Below, piece after piece: positions 53,004-62,073 of a stretch of 64,000 nt of DNA. The notes below the pieces were generated by a model. The model did not search any database and was not told the origin of the DNA. It saw only the letters and a list, made by a program, of their open reading frames with translations. This DNA comes from an uncultured Bacteroidota bacterium (GTDB lineage Bacteria; Bacteroidota; Bacteroidia; Flavobacteriales; Flavobacteriaceae). How positions within the stretch are numbered: position 1 is the first letter of the stretch; each line of letters starts with the position of its first letter. The stretch lies in contig CACIJH010000004.1 in NCBI GenBank assembly GCA_902586905.1, forward strand, positions 1-64,000. Reading direction: 5' to 3'. The position numbers and the translations under genes are program-made.

Positions 53004-55595
53004 ATGGACGAACACTTGGACGAACATTTCGACGAGTCACAAGACACCTTAGTCAAGGTAACTGGGATGTATAAGGATTGGTTTTTGGATTATGCCTCAT
53101 ACGTGATTTTGGAACGTGCTGTTCCTGCCATTGCCGATGGATTAAAACCAGTACAAAGGCGTATCCTTCACTCGATGCGTGAGTTAGACGATGGTCGCTA
53201 CAACAAAGTGGCAAACATTGTTGGACATACCATGCAATATCACCCACATGGTGATGCAAGTATATCTGATGCGATGGTACAAATCGGTCAAAAGGACTTG
53301 CTGATCGACACCCAAGGGAATTGGGGAAATATCCTCACTGGCGATAGTGCTGCTGCTTCGCGATATATCGAGGCTCGTCTCTCAAAGTTTGCGCTTGAGG
53401 TTGTCTATAGCCCTAAAGTAACCCAATGGCAACTGTCGTATGATGGGAGAAAAAAAGAACCAATTAACCTGCCAGTAAAATTTCCACTATTGCTCGCACA
53501 AGGTGGTGAGGGGATTGCTGTTGGGTTGTCAACAAAGATCTTACCTCATAATTTTATTGAATTGATAGATGCATCGATCAAACACCTCAAGGGAAGACGA
53601 TTTGAGTTATATCCTGATTTTCCAACAGGTGGTGTCATGGACATTGGTCAATACAACGATGGTCTGCGAGGGGGTAAAGCTCGTGTTCGCGCAAAGGTTT
53701 CTCAACTCGACAAAAACACTTTGGTCATACGAGAAATTCCATTTAGTACAACCACATCTTCTCTGATTGACTCCATTTTGAAGGCCAATGACAAGGGTAA
53801 AATAAAAATCAAAAGGATTGAGGACAATACAGCTGCTGAAGTTGAGATTCTAATCCATCTACCTGCCAATATATCGCCTGATAAAACCATTGATGCTCTC
53901 TTTGCATTTACTGCCTGTGAAACCTCTATTTCACCACTTGGCTGTATCATCGAGGACAACAAACCTCTTTTTATAGGGGTAAGTGAAATGTTGCGTAGAT
54001 CAACAGACAACACTGTTTCGATACTCGATCAGGAGTTGTTGGTAAAAAAGGCAGAATTGGAAGAGCAATGGCATTTTGCATCTCTTGAGCGCATTTTTAT
54101 CGAAAATCGAATCTATCGTGACATCGAAGAACAAGAAACTTGGGAGGGTGTTATACAAGCCATTCACAAAGGATTAACACCTCATATCGGTCATTTAAAA
54201 CGAGAGGTAAACGACGACGACGTTGTTCGATTGACAGAAATACGAATCAAGCGGATTTCAAAATTTGATCTTGATAAAGCCCAACAACGCATTGATGCTC
54301 TCGAGGCTGATTTGGCACAAGTGAAGCATGATCTCGCAAATTTGACAGATTTTGCAATCAGTTACTTCAAGCATCTAAAGCAAACCTATGGGAAGGGTAG
54401 AGAGCGAAAAACAGAGATTCGTGTCTTCGACGATGTAGATGCCAAAAAAGTTGTCATTCGAAATACCAAGCTCTATGTGAATCGTGAAGAGGGATTTGTG
54501 GGTACATCGCTTCGCAGAGATGAATATGTCACCGACTGTGCTGATATCGATGATATTATTGTATTTACAGCCGATGGAAAAATGACAGTGACAAAGGTTG
54601 AGCCCAAAACATTTATTCGAAAGAATATCATACATGTGGCTGTTTTTAAGAAGAAAGACGATCGCACGATATACAATATGATCTACAGAGATGGACGAGG
54701 TGGAACGACCTATATGAAGCGATTCCCTGTGACAAGTGTGACTAGAGATAAGGAGTATGATTTAACCAATGGCAATGCTCAATCCAAAGTGTTTTACTTC
54801 TCAGCAAACCCAAATGGAGAAGCAGAAATCGTAACAGTTTTACTGCGCCAATCCAAGGGGATAAAAAAGCTTAAATGGGATGTTGACTTTGCAAATTTGG
54901 ATATCAAATCGAGGGGTGTTCGTGGGAATACAGTTACCAAATACACTGTCAATCGCATTGAGCTCAAGGAAGAAGGGGTTTCAACACTCAAACCACGTGA
55001 TATATGGTTTGACGAAACTGTAGGTCGCCTCAACGTCGATGGGCGAGGAGATTTGATTGGTGCTTTTCGTGGTGATGATCGCTTGTTGATCGCTACACAG
55101 TCAGGTGTGATCAAGACTGCAATTCCAGATCTAAACATGCACTTTCCAGAAGATATGCTTGTGTTGGAGAAATGGGAACCCAGCAAACCAATATCTGTGA
55201 TTTATTTTGACACAGCCAAAGAGCGTTATTTTGGAAAACGCTTTGTCACTGATGCTGCAGACAAAGAAGAAAAGTTTATAAAGGAAGGCAAACAAAGCCA
55301 ACTTGAATTGATCAATACAGATCATCGTCCTGTGTTTGAAATTGAATTTGCCAAGCCAAGAGGAAAAGATCCAAAACCACCCCAACAGATTAGTTTTGAA
55401 GACTTTATCGCTGTTAAAGGGATCAAAGCAATTGGCAATCAAATCACATCACTAAAGGTCAAGCAGTTTAATGTTTTGGATCCTTTGCCCTACGAAAAAA
55501 CAACAGAAGAAACGCCAGCCGACATCGAAGTAGAAGACCCTCAAACTGTTTCAAAAGAGAATGATGATGACGCTCAAATCACTTTGGATCTCTAG
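53004..55595 (+). CDS. parC: DNA topoisomerase IV subunit A
   Basis: ParC is the breakage-reunion subunit. The 863 residues hold the catalytic Tyr Y121 in AASRYIEARLS, the QRRILHSM winged-helix stretch, and HGDASISDAMVQ in the quinolone-region equivalent (after QYHPHG). A long coiled coil (about residues 340-450, DKAQQRIDALEADLAQVKH) is followed by a C-terminal pinwheel-like domain. The tail after residue 800 is acidic (EETPADIEVEDPQ). It lies one base behind parE, and no gyrA-box QRRGGKG motif was noticed, which favours ParC over GyrA. Confidence 0.93.
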   Translation: MDEHLDEHFDESQDTLVKVTGMYKDWFLDYASYVILERAVPAIADGLKPVQRRILHSMRELDDGRYNKVANIVGHTMQYHPHGDASISDAMVQIGQKDLLIDTQGNWGNILTGDSAAASRYIEARLSKFALEVVYSPKVTQWQLSYDGRKKEPINLPVKFPLLLAQGGEGIAVGLSTKILPHNFIELIDASIKHLKGRRFELYPDFPTGGVMDIGQYNDGLRGGKARVRAKVSQLDKNTLVIREIPFSTTTSSLIDSILKANDKGKIKIKRIEDNTAAEVEILIHLPANISPDKTIDALFAFTACETSISPLGCIIEDNKPLFIGVSEMLRRSTDNTVSILDQELLVKKAELEEQWHFASLERIFIENRIYRDIEEQETWEGVIQAIHKGLTPHIGHLKREVNDDDVVRLTEIRIKRISKFDLDKAQQRIDALEADLAQVKHDLANLTDFAISYFKHLKQTYGKGRERKTEIRVFDDVDAKKVVIRNTKLYVNREEGFVGTSLRRDEYVTDCADIDDIIVFTADGKMTVTKVEPKTFIRKNIIHVAVFKKKDDRTIYNMIYRDGRGGTTYMKRFPVTSVTRDKEYDLTNGNAQSKVFYFSANPNGEAEIVTVLLRQSKGIKKLKWDVDFANLDIKSRGVRGNTVTKYTVNRIELKEEGVSTLKPRDIWFDETVGRLNVDGRGDLIGAFRGDDRLLIATQSGVIKTAIPDLNMHFPEDMLVLEKWEPSKPISVIYFDTAKERYFGKRFVTDAADKEEKFIKEGKQSQLELINTDHRPVFEIEFAKPRGKDPKPPQQISFEDFIAVKGIKAIGNQITSLKVKQFNVLDPLPYEKTTEETPADIEVEDPQTVSKENDDDAQITLDL

Positions 55596-55598
55596 GGT

Positions 55599-55979
55599 TT
55601 ACTCCTCAAGCCTCGTCACACGACCACGCTGAACATTGGATCGATCGCCAACCAAATTGTATTCGAAGATATAACCATCTTCAAAGGTGGATAAAATTTT
55701 CATCTGGACAGCCTTAGCTTCTTGAAAGGTGAGTGGGTTACGCTTGGTTACGATACACTCACAATCGCTCACCCAACGAATATTGGCAGTGTCGGGGGTT
55801 TCAAAGAAGTAATCAACCTCGATAGAATCGTTTCGTACAAATCGACTGGAAAGGGTATCGCCATCCACAACAGTGTAGAAACTGAATGAACCAGTTTGGA
55901 AAGCTTTACAGTTTCGCTCGTTGGTGTAACAAGCTGTTAAGAGAATAAAGACTACAACAAAGGACGTTATGACTCGCAT
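55599..55979 (-). CDS. Lipoprotein of unknown function next to parC
   Basis: This 126-residue protein has a lipobox (FILLTAC, Cys at about 17) and a mature domain with FQTGSFSFYTVVDGDTLSS, ANIRWVSDCECIVTKRNPLTF and a C-terminal NVQRGRVTRLEE. Small lipoproteins of this kind follow parC in other Flavobacteriia, and databases sometimes give them the misleading name topoisomerase IV. The actual function is unknown. It is convergent with parC, three bases away, and lies 20 bases behind the XRE gene. Confidence 0.72.
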   Translation of the reverse strand: MRVITSFVVVFILLTACYTNERNCKAFQTGSFSFYTVVDGDTLSSRFVRNDSIEVDYFFETPDTANIRWVSDCECIVTKRNPLTFQEAKAVQMKILSTFEDGYIFEYNLVGDRSNVQRGRVTRLEE

Positions 55980-55999
55980 AGCAAATTTTAGATGCGAAA

Positions 56000-56410
56000 T
56001 TAATCATTTTTGGAATTGTACTCTGTAAAACTTCCATCTTTTAGAAGTAAAATAACTTTAGCAATCTCACTCTCTGATTGCGAAACACTTGGAGGTTTAG
56101 TTGGTTTTTCAGGTGTATCATATGATTCAGAAGTAAAATCAATATCCTCAACTTGATTTTCAGCAGTGTTATCTGCTGGTTGCTGATATGCCTTTGCAGC
56201 ATCTGTTAGTTTACCAAAAAGAAGCCAATCGGTAGAGTAGAAGGGAAACGCACGAATGATTTTAAGGATAAACTCTAGGCTAGGCTTATTACGCCCAGAC
56301 AAAACATGTGAAATGGATGAGCGTTGAACACCTATGGTATCAGCAAATGCTGACGAACTCAACTGTTGCTCCTCCAAAATCTGACTGATTCTTTTTACAA
56401 TTTCTTCCAT
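56000..56410 (-). CDS. XRE-family transcriptional regulator
   Basis: This 136-residue protein starts with a helix-turn-helix of the XRE/Cro type, about residues 5-60: ISQILEEQQLSSSAFADTIG, then VQRSSISHVLSGRNKPSLEF and a third helix ending IIRAFPFYSTDWLLFG. The rest is acidic and low in complexity, ending in EIAKVILLLKDGSFTEYNSK. It probably binds the repeats that begin three bases upstream of its own start, and may therefore repress itself. A -7 box TACATTTG (complement of 56415-56422) lies four bases from the ATG. Confidence 0.83.
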   Translation of the reverse strand: MEEIVKRISQILEEQQLSSSAFADTIGVQRSSISHVLSGRNKPSLEFILKIIRAFPFYSTDWLLFGKLTDAAKAYQQPADNTAENQVEDIDFTSESYDTPEKPTKPPSVSQSESEIAKVILLLKDGSFTEYNSKND

Positions 56411-56683
56411 TTTACAAATGTATACAAATGTGAGTATTGGGAATAGATAAGTAAATATACAACTATTCCATAAGCTTCCAAATGGTATTTTATATCATAT
56501 ATTACTTTATATAAATGCTGTAATTTATTGATAATTAGGTATTTAATTAAAATAAATTAGAAATCATATACAATTGTAACGATTTACAATTGTTTTTGTT
56601 TCTATTAGTAAACAATTGTAACTTTTTACTGTTTACTTTTGTAACTCGGATTCTGTTTACATTTGCATACAATAACGCATGAC
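56411..56683. promoter_or_regulatory. Divergent, repeat-rich regulatory region between XRE gene and M14 peptidase gene
   Basis: These 273 very AT-rich bases carry a tandem pair TACAAATG at 56413-56420 and 56423-56430 (10-base period), a perfect palindrome TACAATTGTA at 56569-56578, TACAATTG at 56585-56592, AACAATTGTA at 56611-56620, TACTTTTGTA at 56634-56643 and TACATTTG at 56658-56665. TACATTTG is the -7 box for the rightward gene, and its complement serves the leftward gene. The shared TACAAWTG core, in both orientations, suggests sites for the XRE protein. No tRNA or riboswitch was seen. Confidence 0.5.
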
Positions 56684-57760
56684 ATGAACCCATTGCACTC
56701 ATCTTTTGTTGAACATCAGTTGTCAGGTAGATACATTTGCAACACACTCATAGAGCCTTTGCTGTCTGCATACAATACTACTGTTATTGGGCATAGTGAG
56801 TCTGGTTTGCCCATTCATCGCATTCGTATAGGCACTGGCAAAACAAAGGTGATGATGTGGTCTCAGATGCACGGAAATGAGTCAACAACCACCAAGAGTC
56901 TCTTTGATCTGTTACGATATTTACAAGCAGACAAAAGTTTACTCAAAACCTTTCAGCTTTCGATTATCCCTATCCTCAACCCTGATGGGGCAAAGGCATA
57001 CACTCGGTTCAATGCCAATCAAGTTGATCTCAACAGAGATGCGATAGACTTATCTCAAATCGAAAGTCGTGTGCTGCGCAAGGAGTTTGATGAATTTTCA
57101 CCTGATTATGCATTCAATCTACATGATCAGCGTACCATTTTTGGCGTTGAGGCTAAACCAGCAACACTTTCGCTGTTGGCCCCTGCTTTCGATACAGAAC
57201 GAAGTTTTAACGACTGTAGAACCAAAGCAGCACAGTTGGCAGCAAGTGTTTTTCAGGGGTTTCAATCATCGTCCATTGCTGCGCAAATCGGACGTTTTGA
57301 CGACCAATTCAATCCAAACTGTGTAGGAGACGCTTTTCAATCCTTAGGTGTGCCTACATTACTGATTGAAGCAGGTCACTTTCAAGATGATTATCATCGT
57401 GAGCAGACAAGAGCGTTTGTTTTCAACGCTTACGTATTGGCACTACAAGCCATCGCTACTTCCACTTTTGCTGATGCTTCGATTTATCACTCCATACCTG
57501 AAAACAGAAAGATATTTTTCGATTATCTTCTTAGAAACGTTCGCTATGTCGATCATGGCAATGAAAAAACAGCAGACGTTGGTTTGCAATACAAAGAGGT
57601 TTTAAACAGCAATCAAATCGAGTTTCATGCTGTTTTTGCTGCTTCGGGAGATTTATCTGATTCTCATGGTCATATCGAGCCCAATTGTGAAAATCTTGAG
57701 CCTTTTTCTTTTAAAATCGAAGAATCCGCACAAAACTTGCTGAAATCATTGAATTTATAA
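56684..57760 (+). CDS. M14 family metallocarboxypeptidase
   Basis: A 358-residue zinc peptidase of the M14 (carboxypeptidase A) family. Zinc ligands H63 and E66 are in QMHGNEST, and the third ligand H147 is in AFNLHDQRT. The catalytic Glu E229 lies in LLIEAGHFQD; substrate contacts include NPDGAKAYTRFNANQVDLNRD. There is no signal peptide, so the enzyme is probably cytosolic and may cut peptidoglycan peptides or small peptides. ATG 56684 is chosen over the upstream TTG at 56663, because that codon lies in the TACATTTG promoter box. It faces the XRE regulator and may be under its control. Confidence 0.83.
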   Translation: MNPLHSSFVEHQLSGRYICNTLIEPLLSAYNTTVIGHSESGLPIHRIRIGTGKTKVMMWSQMHGNESTTTKSLFDLLRYLQADKSLLKTFQLSIIPILNPDGAKAYTRFNANQVDLNRDAIDLSQIESRVLRKEFDEFSPDYAFNLHDQRTIFGVEAKPATLSLLAPAFDTERSFNDCRTKAAQLAASVFQGFQSSSIAAQIGRFDDQFNPNCVGDAFQSLGVPTLLIEAGHFQDDYHREQTRAFVFNAYVLALQAIATSTFADASIYHSIPENRKIFFDYLLRNVRYVDHGNEKTADVGLQYKEVLNSNQIEFHAVFAASGDLSDSHGHIEPNCENLEPFSFKIEESAQNLLKSLNL

Positions 57761-57835
57761 AACGATTTACAATAAATTAGCATATAAAATACATTAAATT
57801 CAAAGAATTTTTACTTTATTTGCAAAAAATATAAT

Positions 57836-58315
57836 ATGAGTAAAATGAAATTGGACGAAATCGATCATCAGATATTAGATATCCTTATCGATAATATGCG
57901 AACTCCTTTTACCGATATTGCAAAAAAGCTTTTGATTTCTGCAGGTACAGTACATGTTCGCGTCAAAAAAATGGAAGATGCTGGCATCATCAAAGGTTCA
58001 TCCTTGACTCTTGATTATAAAAAGTTAGGTTATTCATTTATTGCCTATATTGGCATCTATCTTGAAAAAACGCACCAGACCAAATATGTCTTGGAGCGAC
58101 TTTCGGAAATCCCCAACGTCACTGTTGCACATATTACGACTGGAAAATTTAACATTTATTGTAAAGTGCGTGCAAAAAGCACAGAGCACGCCAAAGAAAT
58201 CATCTTTTCAATCGATGATATTGATGGTATTTTGCGTACCGAAACGATGATTTCACTAGAGGAGAGCATCAATGATAAAAAGCGTTTGATGCACACCATT
58301 TTTCAAGAACTCTAA
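57836..58315 (+). CDS. Lrp/AsnC family transcriptional regulator
   Basis: This 159-residue regulator has an N-terminal winged helix-turn-helix (about residues 5-60: LDEIDHQILDILIDNMRTPF, then AGTVHVRVKKMEDAGIIKG) and a C-terminal RAM/AsnC ligand domain (SFIAYIGIYLEKTHQTKYVL, then HITTGKFNIYCKVRAKS). It is expected to sense an amino acid or related ligand and act as an octamer. Target genes are unknown. The upstream TTTATTTG differs from TAnnTTTG in one base. An intrinsic terminator follows. Confidence 0.93.
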   Translation: MSKMKLDEIDHQILDILIDNMRTPFTDIAKKLLISAGTVHVRVKKMEDAGIIKGSSLTLDYKKLGYSFIAYIGIYLEKTHQTKYVLERLSEIPNVTVAHITTGKFNIYCKVRAKSTEHAKEIIFSIDDIDGILRTETMISLEESINDKKRLMHTIFQEL

Positions 58316-58335
58316 GAGGATAACAACACAGTTTG

Positions 58336-58366
58336 AACCCTCTTACGACAAGTTCGAGGGTTTTTT
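58336..58366 (+). terminator. Intrinsic terminator of the Lrp-type gene
   Basis: AACCCTC at 58336-58342 pairs with GAGGGTT at 58356-58362 around a 13-base loop, and a run of six T at 58361-58366 follows. It lies 21 bases behind the stop codon and 15 before ppc, so ppc must be transcribed from its own or a read-through promoter. Confidence 0.85.
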
Positions 58367-58381
58367 AATGATATATAATTA

Positions 58382-60943
58382 ATGGCACAAAAAACAAAAT
58401 TAGAACGTTTCGAAAACGAAGTCATTTCGAGATTTCAACTGTATAACAGTGTGTTTTCGACACTCCCATATTCCCATATTACCAAGACCTCAACGCTACT
58501 CCCTTTCTTCACTGAATTTTGCTCACACGGGTTTGATCAGAATAAGAATCCAATAGAAATAGTCGAGGATTTTTTTGAACAGTACTACCCAAACAACTCT
58601 GAGAAAGACAACATCGACATTTTGTTTCGATTGATTCAGTTTATCGAACGTCAAGTGGTGCTCTTTGATGCCATAGAGGATGCTGCCTTTACTGAGGTCA
58701 ATAATTTTAGTGGTCGTGGAACTTTGCGAAGCTCCAAAGAAGAAGCTGCAGAAAAAACAAAAACAGCTGCCTTAAAAGACTATCTCAACAATTTTAAGGT
58801 TCGACCAGTGTTAACTGCACACCCAACACAGTTTTACCCTGGTTCAGTATTAGGAATCATTACAGACCTATCAGCAGCGATTAAGGCCAATGATCTGCCG
58901 ATCATTAAACTCTTGCTTGCGCAGTTGGGGCGTACACCCTTTTTCAAAAAAGAAAAGCCTTCACCCCTCGATGAAGCGAGAAGTTTGATGTGGTACCTAG
59001 ATAACGTCTTTTATCACTCTGTCAGCAATATTCATCAGTATATCAAAAACAATATTTTTGATGGGAAGGATTTTGAAAACCCTCTCATCAACCTTGGATT
59101 TTGGCCTGGTGGTGATCGTGATGGAAATCCTTTTGTGACGACAGATATTACGATTAAAACAGCACAGGGGTTACGTGCCAATGTGATTCGAAATTACTAT
59201 CGAGATGTTCGGAAATTGCGTCGAAGACTCACTTTCAAAGGGGTTGAGGAAATTGCGATTGAAATCGAAACGAAACTGTACAACAGTATTTTTAGTAAAA
59301 AAGAACAGCCAGAAATCTCTCTTTCTGACCTAAAAGCAAAGCTTCATGAAATTCACCAGCTTTTGGTATCGGATTATCACAGCATGTTTGCAAAAGAAGT
59401 CGACGCGTTGATCAATAAGGTCAACACCTTTGGTTATCACTTTGCAAGCCTTGATATTCGTCAAGACTCGAGGGTTCATCACGAGGCGTTTATGACATTG
59501 CTAAAAGGCGCACAAAAGCAAGGAGTTGTCAGTAAAGAGGTGGATTATCTACAACTTGATGAGTCAGAAAAAATTGACTTCCTCACGACTCTAAAAGGAG
59601 ATTTGCTTCCTGAAAAATTTTCGGATGATCTTGTGAATAAAACTCTTGGTTCTATTCGAGCGATACAAAAGATTCAATCACAAAATGGAGAACTCGGTTG
59701 TCATCGATACATCATCAGCAACAACCAAACTGCACAAAACATTTTTGAGGTTTTTGCGATGATACGCTTGAGCAATTGGGAATCACCAACTGTAGATGTT
59801 GCACCACTTTTTGAAACTATTTCAGACTTGAGTATTGCTCCAAAAGTGATGGACGTGGTGTATAGTGACCCTACCTATCGCAATCATTTGCGTACTCGAG
59901 GCGATAAACAAACCATCATGCTAGGGTTTTCTGATGGCACCAAAGATGGTGGATATCTCATGGCAAATTGGAGTATTTTTCGTGCCAAGGAAGAACTTAC
60001 AGAGGTATCTCGAAAGCATGGTGTGAAAGCATTATTCTTCGATGGTCGGGGAGGGCCTCCAGCTCGTGGGGGTGGAAACACGCATCAATTCTATGCGTCT
60101 TTGGGCGAGAGTATTGAGTCGGATGAAATTCAAATTACAGTTCAAGGCCAAACGATTAGTTCCAATTTTGGTACGATCAACTCTTGTCAGTATAACCTCG
60201 AGCAGTTGTTGAGCTCAGGGATTGCCAATCGGGTGTTTAATAACAGCTCTTCTGAATTTTCTGATGAGGATCGCCAAACGATGGTAGAACTTGCAGAGAC
60301 GAGTTATCAAGCCTATCAAGATTTTAAATCACATCCTAAGTTTTTGCCTTATTTGGAACACATGAGTACGCTTAAGTTTTATGCAAAAACCAATATCGGA
60401 AGTCGTCCAAGTAAAAGAGGGAAATCAAAGTCATTGGATTTTTCTGCTCTTCGTGCCATCCCATTTGTGGGCAGCTGGAGTCAGTTGAAGCAAAACGTAC
60501 CTGGCTTTTATGGGGTAGGTCTTTCGCTTGAAAAATTTGAAGAATCAGGTCGTTTTGATCAAGTGATGTCATTATACGAAAACAACGCCTTTTTCAGAAC
60601 CTTGGTTTACAATTCAATGATGAGCCTCACCAAATCATTTTTCAAACTCACTGCTTATATGCAAAATGATCCTGAATATGGTCCATTTTGGGATCAGATT
60701 CACGATGAATATCAACGTGCCAAGAAGTACTTATTGAAGCTTACTGGGCAGTCAGAATTGATGGAAAACGAGCCAGCAGGTAAAGCCTCAATTATGATGC
60801 GTGAAAAGATTGTGTTACCTCTGTTGACAATTCAACAGTATGCATTGGGTAAGCTCCATCAAAAAGGAAGTGATGAGGTACTCGAAAAGATGGTCACTCG
60901 TTCGTTGTTTGGCAATATCAATGCAAGTCGAAACTCTGCTTAA
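58382..60943 (+). CDS. ppc: Phosphoenolpyruvate carboxylase, divergent Bacteroidota type
   Basis: PEPC adds bicarbonate to PEP to refill oxaloacetate. The 853 residues contain VLTAHPTQ (residues 143-150, catalytic H147, with Q in place of the usual E150), WPGGDRDGNPFV, GFSDGTKDGGYLMANW, and GQTISSNFG. The loop FHGRGGTVGRGGGP reads FFDGRGGPPARGGGN, with D554 where E. coli has the catalytic His. The C-terminus ends NASRNSA in place of the usual RNTG. These changes seem to be a Bacteroidota variant and not damage, since the whole length is intact. The terminator upstream and convergent aroB (4-base overlap) isolate the gene. Confidence 0.93.
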   Translation: MAQKTKLERFENEVISRFQLYNSVFSTLPYSHITKTSTLLPFFTEFCSHGFDQNKNPIEIVEDFFEQYYPNNSEKDNIDILFRLIQFIERQVVLFDAIEDAAFTEVNNFSGRGTLRSSKEEAAEKTKTAALKDYLNNFKVRPVLTAHPTQFYPGSVLGIITDLSAAIKANDLPIIKLLLAQLGRTPFFKKEKPSPLDEARSLMWYLDNVFYHSVSNIHQYIKNNIFDGKDFENPLINLGFWPGGDRDGNPFVTTDITIKTAQGLRANVIRNYYRDVRKLRRRLTFKGVEEIAIEIETKLYNSIFSKKEQPEISLSDLKAKLHEIHQLLVSDYHSMFAKEVDALINKVNTFGYHFASLDIRQDSRVHHEAFMTLLKGAQKQGVVSKEVDYLQLDESEKIDFLTTLKGDLLPEKFSDDLVNKTLGSIRAIQKIQSQNGELGCHRYIISNNQTAQNIFEVFAMIRLSNWESPTVDVAPLFETISDLSIAPKVMDVVYSDPTYRNHLRTRGDKQTIMLGFSDGTKDGGYLMANWSIFRAKEELTEVSRKHGVKALFFDGRGGPPARGGGNTHQFYASLGESIESDEIQITVQGQTISSNFGTINSCQYNLEQLLSSGIANRVFNNSSSEFSDEDRQTMVELAETSYQAYQDFKSHPKFLPYLEHMSTLKFYAKTNIGSRPSKRGKSKSLDFSALRAIPFVGSWSQLKQNVPGFYGVGLSLEKFEESGRFDQVMSLYENNAFFRTLVYNSMMSLTKSFFKLTAYMQNDPEYGPFWDQIHDEYQRAKKYLLKLTGQSELMENEPAGKASIMMREKIVLPLLTIQQYALGKLHQKGSDEVLEKMVTRSLFGNINASRNSA

Positions 60944-61983
60944 TCAGCATAAAATCGAAAAGCTGCATCGATATCTTCTTCGCTGACAAGGCAATCGATG
61001 ACAGCTGAGCCTATTGCTTTGAGCAAAACGAATCTTATCTCACTTGATTCATTTTTTTTGTCGTGTTTGAGCAAAGCTTTGATAGCCGATCGATCACTGT
61101 CATCAAATGAAATAGAATCGAAAATTGAAGAAAAAACAGCTTTGATTTGATCCCTTTCTTCGATGGATAAGTTTGTTGTTCGATAGGACAATTCGGCTTC
61201 CATCACCATTCCAATAGCAATCGCTTCGCCATGCAACAAGTGCTGCGCAGCGGGATGATTGAGGAAATGAGTCTCAATCGCATGACCTAAAGTATGACCA
61301 TAGTTGAGAATTTTGCGTAATCCTTTTTCGTAGGGGTCCTCAGAAACCACTTTGCGTTTGATCTCAACAGAGTGACGAATATGATTTGAAATAGGGCTAT
61401 TTACTACATCAAGTTGCTCTGTTGCTAGGTCTAAAAAATAATCAGCATCTGCAATCAATCCATGTTTCAGCATTTCTGCATAACCACTTCTAAATTCATT
61501 GCTTGGCAATGTTGTGAGAAAGCTATCGTCGATCACAACAAATGCTGGCTCTCGAATGATACCAATCTGATTTTTTAACCCCTGAAAATCAACTCCGGTT
61601 TTGCCACCAACTGAAGCATCAACCATTGCCAGTAGAGAAGTAGGAATGTTGATAAAGTCAATTCCTCTTTTGTATGTACAGGCCACAAAACCACCCAAAT
61701 CTGTCACAACTCCACCCCCTAGATTGAGCAGCAAACTGTTTCGATCGGCACCTTGTTCAGACAAGGATGACCAAAGGTGTTCACAAGTTTCAATATGTTT
61801 GTTTGCTTCGCCAGCATCCATCGTTAGCAAGGTGTATGGATGCGAAAAATGCTGATCGAAATGGGATAAACAATGTGACTTGGTGTTTTGGTCCACAAGA
61901 ACAAATACAGAGGAGTAGCTCTTTTCTACAATTGTGTCGCTGAGTTGTTTCCAGCCATTATCATGATAAAAAATAGTACTCAT
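60940..61983 (-). CDS. aroB: 3-dehydroquinate synthase
   Basis: AroB cyclises DAHP to 3-dehydroquinate in the shikimate pathway, using NAD+ and a metal ion. The open frame reaches back to 62115, but the family N-terminus and an ATG at 61983 (MSTIFYHDNG) set the start, giving 347 residues. Typical stretches are LLNLGGGVVTDLGGFVA, ATYKRGI-like CTYKRGIDFINIPTSLLAMVD, GKTGVDFQGLKNQIG, and LNYGHTLGHAIE with metal-ligand His residues. The gene is divergent from proline dehydrogenase; a leftward -7 box TACTTTTG (complement of 62017-62024) lies 34 bases upstream. Confidence 0.95.
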   Translation of the reverse strand: MSTIFYHDNGWKQLSDTIVEKSYSSVFVLVDQNTKSHCLSHFDQHFSHPYTLLTMDAGEANKHIETCEHLWSSLSEQGADRNSLLLNLGGGVVTDLGGFVACTYKRGIDFINIPTSLLAMVDASVGGKTGVDFQGLKNQIGIIREPAFVVIDDSFLTTLPSNEFRSGYAEMLKHGLIADADYFLDLATEQLDVVNSPISNHIRHSVEIKRKVVSEDPYEKGLRKILNYGHTLGHAIETHFLNHPAAQHLLHGEAIAIGMVMEAELSYRTTNLSIEERDQIKAVFSSIFDSISFDDSDRSAIKALLKHDKKNESSEIRFVLLKAIGSAVIDCLVSEEDIDAAFRFYAD

Positions 61984-62016
61984 AAAGTATTTGATATTGT
62001 TTTTTCCAATATGATG

Positions 62017-62024
62017 CAAAAGTA
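62017..62024 (-). promoter_or_regulatory. -7 box of aroB
   Basis: Complement of 62017-62024 reads TACTTTTG, an exact TAnnTTTG, 33 bases before the aroB start. No TTTG at 20 bases beyond it. Confidence 0.4.
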
Positions 62025-62073
62025 ACCCAAATGTTTTATTTTTAAATGTTGTAAAGCGAACATTTGTTATACG

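Noticed and set aside
55599..55979. Topoisomerase IV-related subunit next to parC
   Set aside because: It is a small lipoprotein with a lipobox, on the opposite strand, and shares no topoisomerase motif.
56411..56683. CRISPR-like or insertion sequence end in the repeat-rich region
   Set aside because: Repeats are only 8-10 bases, irregularly spaced and without spacers of constant length or a transposase.
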